In this document: positions 59,513 to 64,000 of the stretch, piece by piece | Numbering within the stretch: position 1 is the first letter of the stretch | Layout: every line of letters starts with the position of its first letter | Assembly: GCA_031460455.1 (NCBI GenBank) | Contig: JAVKTQ010000001.1 | Location: forward strand, 434,001-498,000 | DNA from: Sporomusaceae bacterium | GTDB lineage: Bacteria; Bacillota; Negativicutes; Sporomusales; UBA7701 | Length of the DNA stretch: 64,000 nucleotides | Direction of reading: 5' to 3' | The notes under the pieces: generated by a model | What the model saw: the letters and a program-made list of their open reading frames with translations, nothing else | Database searches by the model: none | Told to the model about the DNA's origin: nothing | Program-made: the position numbers and the translations under genes

Positions 59513-60934
59513 CTACTTGCCGTCCGCCATCGTCTTCTCCGGCCCGCGGACCGGGCTGCCGTCGGAGCGCCAGATACCGATGCCGGTATAAGCCAGCAGG
59601 ATCGAAAACACCGGCACGATCCAGTTCAGCAGGGCATACGGGGCGAACTCGTACGCGCTCACGCCGAGAACCGCCAGAATATAAAACGCGTGCACGCTCC
59701 AGGGAACCAGCGGACAGCCGATCGTGCCGCCGTCCTCGCACGTCCGTGACAGCACCCTGAGGCTGACGTTCTTCTCCCGGAACACCGGCACGAACGCCCG
59801 GCCGGGGATGATCACCGCCACCATCTGGCTGCCCGTCCCCAGCAGCATGATATAGCCGGCCGCCAGCACCGCAACCACTAAACGGCCCGTGTTGGTCGCC
59901 CAACTGGTGGCGGCCTCGATCAGCGCCTCCAGGGTACGGATCTTCTCCAGCACGCCCCCGAAGGCCACCCCGCTGATCAGTAGCACCAGCGTGCCCATGA
60001 TGCTGTTCAGCCCGCCGCGGCTCAAAAGCACATCCACCTGCTTCACGCCGGTGTTTGCCTTATAGCCCGCCATCACCGCCTGGATCATCTCCTTCACCGA
60101 GCTCCCCTGCAGCGCCCACGCCGTCACCAGGCCCACGGCTACGCAGAAGAACAGCAGCGGCACAGCCGGCATGCGCCGGTAAGCCAGCACCATCAGCACC
60201 GCCGGCGGCAGCAGCGTCCACAGCGACAGATTGAACTTGCCGGCGATCGCCTGCAGAATCACCGGAATATTGCCTTCCGTCCCCGCGCCGGCGTGCTGCA
60301 TGCCCATCACAAGATAAATAATTGCCGAAACCACGGCTGCCGGGACCGTCGTCCACATCATCGACGCGATATGGGGGAAAAGCTCCACCTCGCACACCGA
60401 CGCCGTTATATTCGTCGAATCCGACACCGGGGACATCTTATCGCCGAAATACGCGCCAGCCACGATCGAGCCCACCACCATCGGCAGCGGATAGCCGAGC
60501 GCCTGGCCCACGCCCACCAGCGCCACCCCCACCGTGCCTATCGTCCCGAACGACGTGCCGGTGGCCGTCGACGCGATCACGCACAGCAGGAACGACGTCA
60601 TCAGGAAGCTGCTCGGAGAAATAAGCGTAAGGCCCCAGTAAATAATCGTCGGAATCGTCCCGGCCAGTATCCAGGCGCCGATCAGCATCCCCACCGCGAC
60701 CAGGATGAGAATCGCCACCAGCACCCTGGCGATGGCCTCGAACATCCCCGTCTGCATCTCATCCCACGAATAGCCGAACGCCGCCCCGAAGCAGCAGGCG
60801 ATAGCCGTCGCCAGCACCAGCGGCAGGATCGCGCCGACCTTCAGCACCGCCGTCCCGTAGAGAATAACCGCCACCGGGATTACGAACGACAAACCGGCCA
60901 GCCCTAGCGAAGGTTTTTTAGCAACGCTGTTCAT
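59513..60934 (-). CDS. NhaC family Na+/H+ antiporter
   Basis: A 473-residue integral membrane transporter with about 11-12 helices. The start ATG 60934 has AGGAGG upstream. Typical NhaC segments are VAILILVAVGMLIGAWILAG, ASTATGTSFGTIGTVGVAL, GAYFGDKMSPVSDSTNITAS and LVVAVLAAGYIMLLGTGSQM. Members of the family include malate/lactate antiporters, so this protein may import an organic acid. It follows a flavoprotein and a ferredoxin gene in one operon. Confidence 0.92.
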   Translation of the reverse strand: MNSVAKKPSLGLAGLSFVIPVAVILYGTAVLKVGAILPLVLATAIACCFGAAFGYSWDEMQTGMFEAIARVLVAILILVAVGMLIGAWILAGTIPTIIYWGLTLISPSSFLMTSFLLCVIASTATGTSFGTIGTVGVALVGVGQALGYPLPMVVGSIVAGAYFGDKMSPVSDSTNITASVCEVELFPHIASMMWTTVPAAVVSAIIYLVMGMQHAGAGTEGNIPVILQAIAGKFNLSLWTLLPPAVLMVLAYRRMPAVPLLFFCVAVGLVTAWALQGSSVKEMIQAVMAGYKANTGVKQVDVLLSRGGLNSIMGTLVLLISGVAFGGVLEKIRTLEALIEAATSWATNTGRLVVAVLAAGYIMLLGTGSQMVAVIIPGRAFVPVFREKNVSLRVLSRTCEDGGTIGCPLVPWSVHAFYILAVLGVSAYEFAPYALLNWIVPVFSILLAYTGIGIWRSDGSPVRGPEKTMADGK

Positions 60935-60971
60935 CCACGGTCCTCCTCACGCAAATAATAATATAGGAGCA

Positions 60972-61172
60972 CTACACAATCAGGCAGGGAAACTCCATTT
61001 TCGCGGCGCCGACGGGGCATTCCAGCTCACACACGCCGCAGTACCAGCAGTCGTTCTTATACTTGTTGTAAGGGCGCTTTTTTTGCGGGTCCATATGGAT
61101 AACGTCGCCCGGGCACTCCTCGGCGCACCGCCCGCAACCGGTGCACCTATCCTTGTCAACCTTTACACCCAC
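60972..61172 (-). CDS. Short AprB-like 2[4Fe-4S] ferredoxin
   Basis: A 66-residue iron-sulfur protein starting at GTG 61172, with AGGAGTG upstream. Cluster motifs: CTGCGRCAEECPGDVI and CWYCGVCELECPVGA, linked by MDPQKKRPYNKYKND. This linker and the CWxC second motif resemble AprB, the beta subunit of adenylylsulfate reductase, but the AprB tail (total ~150 residues) is absent. It lies 21 bp after the flavoprotein and is its likely electron partner. Confidence 0.9.
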   Translation of the reverse strand: MGVKVDKDRCTGCGRCAEECPGDVIHMDPQKKRPYNKYKNDCWYCGVCELECPVGAAKMEFPCLIV

Positions 61173-61193
61173 AATACCACTCCTCTCGCGCCA

Positions 61194-62882
61194 TTATTCC
61201 CGGTGAGCCGGCACCGGCCTGGCAGAAACGGCCATCCGGCCGGTTGCCGCATCCTTCGCCACCACGGCATATTTTTTTTCCCAGGCCGGATCCTTCTCGG
61301 GATAGTCGAGCCGGTAATGGCCGTAGCCCCAGCGGCTCTCCCTGCGGGCCAGCGACGCGCTCACGGCCATCTCAAGCGTGTCGATGATCGCCTCGACCTC
61401 CACGAACTTCATCACCTCGTGGTAATCGCGGGCCCTCACCCTGCCCATATCCTCCCGGAACCGCGCCACGGCGCCCAGCGCCGCCGTAAGCCTGGCCTCG
61501 CTCTTCGGCGACGTCAGGTGCGGCTTAATCATCCGCCTGACCTTGAACTCCATCTCCTCGGGGTCATAGCCGTCCTCGCGGTCGAGCGGCGCCACCAGCC
61601 GCGCCAGTTCGCGCGCCACCTCTTCCTTGTCCGGGGCTTGGAACGCCAGGTCGCCCATCCGTCCGGCCGCATCCTCGGCGGCCACCGTGCCGAACACCCA
61701 CGCCGCGCCAACGAACCCCCATCCGGTCGAAGCCACGTCGCCGGCGGCATAAAGATTGCGCACCGCCGTCTCCGCGTTCACGCCCACCAGCGCCCCCGTC
61801 GGCCCGTGCCCGCCGCACATATTCGGGCCGGATAACGTCAACTCTATAAGGTCGCGGCCGATATCGATACCCTTGAGAGCGAAAAACTCCTTCTCCGTCG
61901 GGCGCTCGGCGGCGAAGATCCCCTCCTTGATCAGTTCGACCGTCTCTGCCGGCAGGTGGCGGAGATCGTAATAAATCGGCCCGCGCCCCTCCTTAAGCTC
62001 GGTGCGCATCGCCTGCTCGCGCACCCCCGAAGGGGCCCGTTCAAGGAACTCGGGCGAATACTTCGTCATGAACCGCTCGCCGAGCGAATTCACCAGATAG
62101 CCTCCGTGACGGATAAAGGTCGAATGACCGGGGCCCTCATAATCCTTCAGCATCGGCGAAACATCGTTATACTCCATATTCGCCAGCTCCCCGCCGGCAT
62201 GGTACACCATCGCATACCCCTCGCCGGCGTTGTACGGGCAGTCGAACGTGCCGAACAAATAGCCCGAATCCGGCAGGCCGAACCGCCCCTGCCCGCCGGT
62301 GCAGAGAATAACCGCCTTCGCGGTGCACACCTGGAAAACGCCGCTGCGGATATTGAACAGCGCCGCCCCCGTCACCCGGCCGTCGGCCGCAAACAGGCGG
62401 GTGGCCATTGTCCGGTTCAGCACCTTGACTCCGTGCTCTTCCAGCAGCTTCGCCATCGCCGGCTTAATATCGCCGCGCATCTCCGCCAGAAAAGCGCCTT
62501 TCGGGTGAAACTTCTGTACCATATAATGCCCGTTCTCGTCGCGGGGGAATGTCGCCACCCCCCATTCCTCCAATTCGCGGAGAATGGCAAAACTCTTCTC
62601 TGCCACAACCCTGCTGATATTAGGGTCGGCGATCCCATCGCTCATCATGTCGATCGAATCGACATACTCCTGCACCGTCGCCACGCCAGGAACGGTAACG
62701 TTATTGAACGCATCCATCCCCCGGCAGATCGAACCGCCGCGGCGAACCGTCGCCTTATCGACGATCAGCACCGACAGGGCGGGGTTCTTTTTTTTCGCCT
62801 TCAGCGCCGCCATCGGGCCGGCGGTCCCGCCGCCGATAATCAGCAAATCGACCTGCAAATCCTCTTTACGGGTAATCTTCAC
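61194..62882 (-). CDS. AprA/fumarate reductase-like FAD oxidoreductase
   Basis: A 562-residue flavoprotein. FAD binding: VDLLIIGGGTAGPMAALKAK and RGGSICRGMDAF; then TGGQGRFGL and LYAAGDVASTGWGFVGAAWV. The C-terminal helical part has RRESRWGYGHYRLDYPEKDP, as in AprA-like enzymes. The start is taken as GTG 62882, with AAGGAGGG upstream; ATG 62942 has GGGAGGTG ten bases upstream and adds 20 residues, so both are possible. It neighbours an AprB-like ferredoxin and an NhaC transporter. No sat, qmo or other sulfate genes are in the window, so the substrate is probably an organic acid or other acceptor, not APS. Function is inferred only. Confidence 0.85.
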   Translation of the reverse strand: MKITRKEDLQVDLLIIGGGTAGPMAALKAKKKNPALSVLIVDKATVRRGGSICRGMDAFNNVTVPGVATVQEYVDSIDMMSDGIADPNISRVVAEKSFAILRELEEWGVATFPRDENGHYMVQKFHPKGAFLAEMRGDIKPAMAKLLEEHGVKVLNRTMATRLFAADGRVTGAALFNIRSGVFQVCTAKAVILCTGGQGRFGLPDSGYLFGTFDCPYNAGEGYAMVYHAGGELANMEYNDVSPMLKDYEGPGHSTFIRHGGYLVNSLGERFMTKYSPEFLERAPSGVREQAMRTELKEGRGPIYYDLRHLPAETVELIKEGIFAAERPTEKEFFALKGIDIGRDLIELTLSGPNMCGGHGPTGALVGVNAETAVRNLYAAGDVASTGWGFVGAAWVFGTVAAEDAAGRMGDLAFQAPDKEEVARELARLVAPLDREDGYDPEEMEFKVRRMIKPHLTSPKSEARLTAALGAVARFREDMGRVRARDYHEVMKFVEVEAIIDTLEMAVSASLARRESRWGYGHYRLDYPEKDPAWEKKYAVVAKDAATGRMAVSARPVPAHRE

Positions 62883-62942
62883 GGCATCTCCCTCCTTGTC
62901 CACCACAATATACCAACAATCCCGCCAAGTCTGTAGTCCCAT

Positions 62943-63308
62943 TTACATTCTCACCTCCCGACGGTGATTTTTTTACACAGAGTGTTATTCTCCCGCCGGG
63001 CTTTTTTATCGGCATAATACCGTTTTTAAGCAATCAAACCTGCTGCCTATTAAAAACCCGCCCCCACAATACCCATATTTCCCCATTACGTCCCATCTCT
63101 GCCACCCTAATTCCTCCCCCGCCCCGCCTCCTCGTATTGCCCTTTTTACCCCCGCCCTTCCCGATACCTCCCCCGCCAACCCCTTATCTAACAGGCCTCC
63201 CCGCCCAAGAACCGCTACATTTTTACCTTAGTTGCAAAAATTCGTTTTTTTACGACTAGCATGGACATACTAAAATCCTACAACCCTCATAAAGGAGGTG
63301 CCGGCATC
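62943..63308. other. Intergenic region with a pyrimidine-rich tract
   Basis: No gene is seen in these ~365 bases. From 63061 to 63180 the plus strand is strongly C/T biased (my count is about 93 pyrimidines of 120), giving G-rich runs on the minus strand such as GGAGGCGGGGCGGGGGAGG. The right end has a strong AAAGGAGGTG binding site for the next gene. Confidence 0.7.
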
Positions 63309-63455
63309 ATGCCCGACATCCACTTCATCACCGAACCCGACGCCGTAATCACCGGGCAAAAATCTCCCGCAGTCCCCGGCTATGTCGTAACCCTCCCCGA
63401 CAAAGACGAAATCCTCGCCAACCTCCATACCTGCTACTACCCGCCCGGCTACTGA
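63309..63455 (+). CDS. 48-residue orphan peptide
   Basis: A short gene with a near-perfect binding site (AAAGGAGGTG) before ATG 63309. The product runs MPDIHFITEPDAVITGQKSP, then AVPGYVVTLPDKDEILANL and ends HTCYYPPGY. It has one cysteine, a tyrosine/proline-rich end and no signal peptide or membrane helix. I do not recognise it. It is monocistronic, with the chemoreceptor gene convergent, and ends at a strong terminator. The stop is TGA, but the codons beyond it are not domain-like, so readthrough is not suggested. Confidence 0.55.
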   Translation: MPDIHFITEPDAVITGQKSPAVPGYVVTLPDKDEILANLHTCYYPPGY

Positions 63456-63485
63456 TTCCGCCCGCACCAACACCGCACAGCCATA

Positions 63486-63515
63486 CAAAAAACCGGGGCC
63501 TCCGCCCCGGTTTTT
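63486..63515. terminator. Bidirectional terminator
   Basis: ACCGGGGC and GCCCCGGT pair around CTCC, flanked by A6 and T5. It ends both the peptide gene and the convergent chemoreceptor gene. Confidence 0.9.
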
Positions 63516-63526
63516 CCTTTGCGCTA

Positions 63527-64000
63527 CTATTTATCTTCCGTGAACTGGTACATCGTCGTAGACGCTTCCTGCAGATCACGGGCGAGAGTGATCAGCTGCT
63601 CGCTCTCCTTCGCGATCTCCTGCACCGAAGCCGCCTGATCGACGATATTGGCATCGATATCGTTCACCATGCCCCCGAGGTTGCTCACACCGGTCTGGAT
63701 CCTTTTCAGCGACGCCGTAATGCTCTTCACCGACTCGGCGCTCACGCCGGCCAGCTTCCGCACCTCCTCGGCCACCACCCCGAAGCCCCGGCCCATCTCG
63801 CCGACCCGCGCCGCCTCGATCGCCGCGTTGAGGCCCAGCAGATTCGTCTGGTCGGCCACGTTGCGGATAAAGCTCACGATCTCGTCTGTCTCCTTCGTGA
63901 ACTTCAGCAGCTCGCTGCTCAGCTCCTCCAGCTTCTTGCTGGCCGTCGAAAGCTCGCTCGACTTCGCCGCCAATTCCTCAAGGTTGGCGTTCATCGTCTC
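63527..64000 (-). CDS. Methyl-accepting chemotaxis protein, C-terminal signalling domain (partial)
   Basis: The C-terminal 157 residues of a chemoreceptor whose start lies beyond the right edge. The signalling hairpin tip reads [20 protein letters not shown], then [14 protein letters not shown], the contact site for CheA and CheW. Downstream helix ends ([20 protein letters not shown]) are typical. The sensory part and any membrane helices are not visible. A further ATG at 63994 is internal, as the frame stays open to the edge. Confidence 0.92.
   Translation of the reverse strand, partial: ETMNANLEELAAKSSELSTASKKLEELSSELLKFTKETDEIVSFIRNVADQTNLLGLNAAIEAARVGEMGRGFGVVAEEVRKLAGVSAESVKSITASLKRIQTGVSNLGGMVNDIDANIVDQAASVQEIAKESEQLITLARDLQEASTTMYQFTEDK

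Noticed and set aside
61194-62942. True dissimilatory adenylylsulfate reductase (aprA)
   Set aside because: The paired ferredoxin lacks the AprB tail and no sulfate-reduction genes are present, so I kept the broader call.
63456-63500. Readthrough of the TGA ending the 48-residue peptide as selenocysteine
   Set aside because: The following codons are not domain-like and no suitable hairpin with the right spacing was seen; the terminator begins soon after.

Overview
This 64 kb window is a GC-rich, densely packed bacterial chromosome segment that reads as an anaerobic, probably spore-forming Bacillota, most likely of the Negativicutes (Sporomusaceae-like). The grounds are the Firmicutes housekeeping order yicC-remA-gmk-rpoZ-coaBC-...-priA-def-fmt-rsmB-rlmN-...-stp-prkC-rsgA-rpe with divergent rpmB, SAM-I, FMN and c-di-AMP riboswitches, a YteA-type DksA protein, LL-diaminopimelate aminotransferase (dapL), and many low-potential ferredoxin-type proteins. 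The lineage is an inference from gene content; no 16S gene is present. Starts at TTG or GTG are common, and many calls below rest on the ribosome binding site.

Layout. 1-12 kb: the 5' part of guaB, an amidohydrolase, a solitary PglX-like DNA methyltransferase, two DUF3795 proteins, a 3D-domain exoprotein under a c-di-AMP riboswitch, a fixCX pair, a tautomerase, a TVP38 protein and small unknown genes. 12-20 kb: recG, a DUF1858 protein, rpmB, hslO, a phosphodiesterase, and ribD-ribE-ribBA-ribH behind an FMN riboswitch. 20-33 kb: rpe, rsgA, a kinase/cell-wall cluster (fhaA-fhaB-stp-ftsW-pbp-prkC), then rlmN, rsmB, a DUF116 gene, fmt and def. 33-41 kb: priA, a degenerate copZ, metK with a SAM riboswitch, coaBC, rpoZ, gmk, remA, yicC. 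41-50 kb: a secreted protein, an HD-GYP protein, dapL, dapF, a calcium-type P-ATPase and rqcH. 50-64 kb: a candidate selenoprotein, an OYE-family enzyme, a methyltransferase, pyrR-rluD-lspA-mgsA, ferredoxins, a second TVP38 protein, a DksA-like protein, a nitroreductase, a Crp-like regulator, an AprA-like flavoprotein/ferredoxin/NhaC operon, an orphan 48-residue peptide and the end of a chemoreceptor.

The most notable observations are these. (1) At 50692-50898 a small BFD-like [2Fe-2S] protein has an in-frame TGA followed by 16 more sensible codons and a hairpin that fits the bacterial SECIS rules, so it is a candidate selenocysteine protein with a Sec-Cys pair. (2) A family of ~120-190 bp imperfect palindromes occurs seven times in full, plus fragments, between 14 and 53 kb. 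(3) One copy sits inside the P2 hairpin of the FMN riboswitch. (4) An AprA-like flavoprotein is coupled to a short ferredoxin and an NhaC transporter, with unknown substrate. No CRISPR array, tRNA, rRNA, insertion sequence or prophage was recognised.
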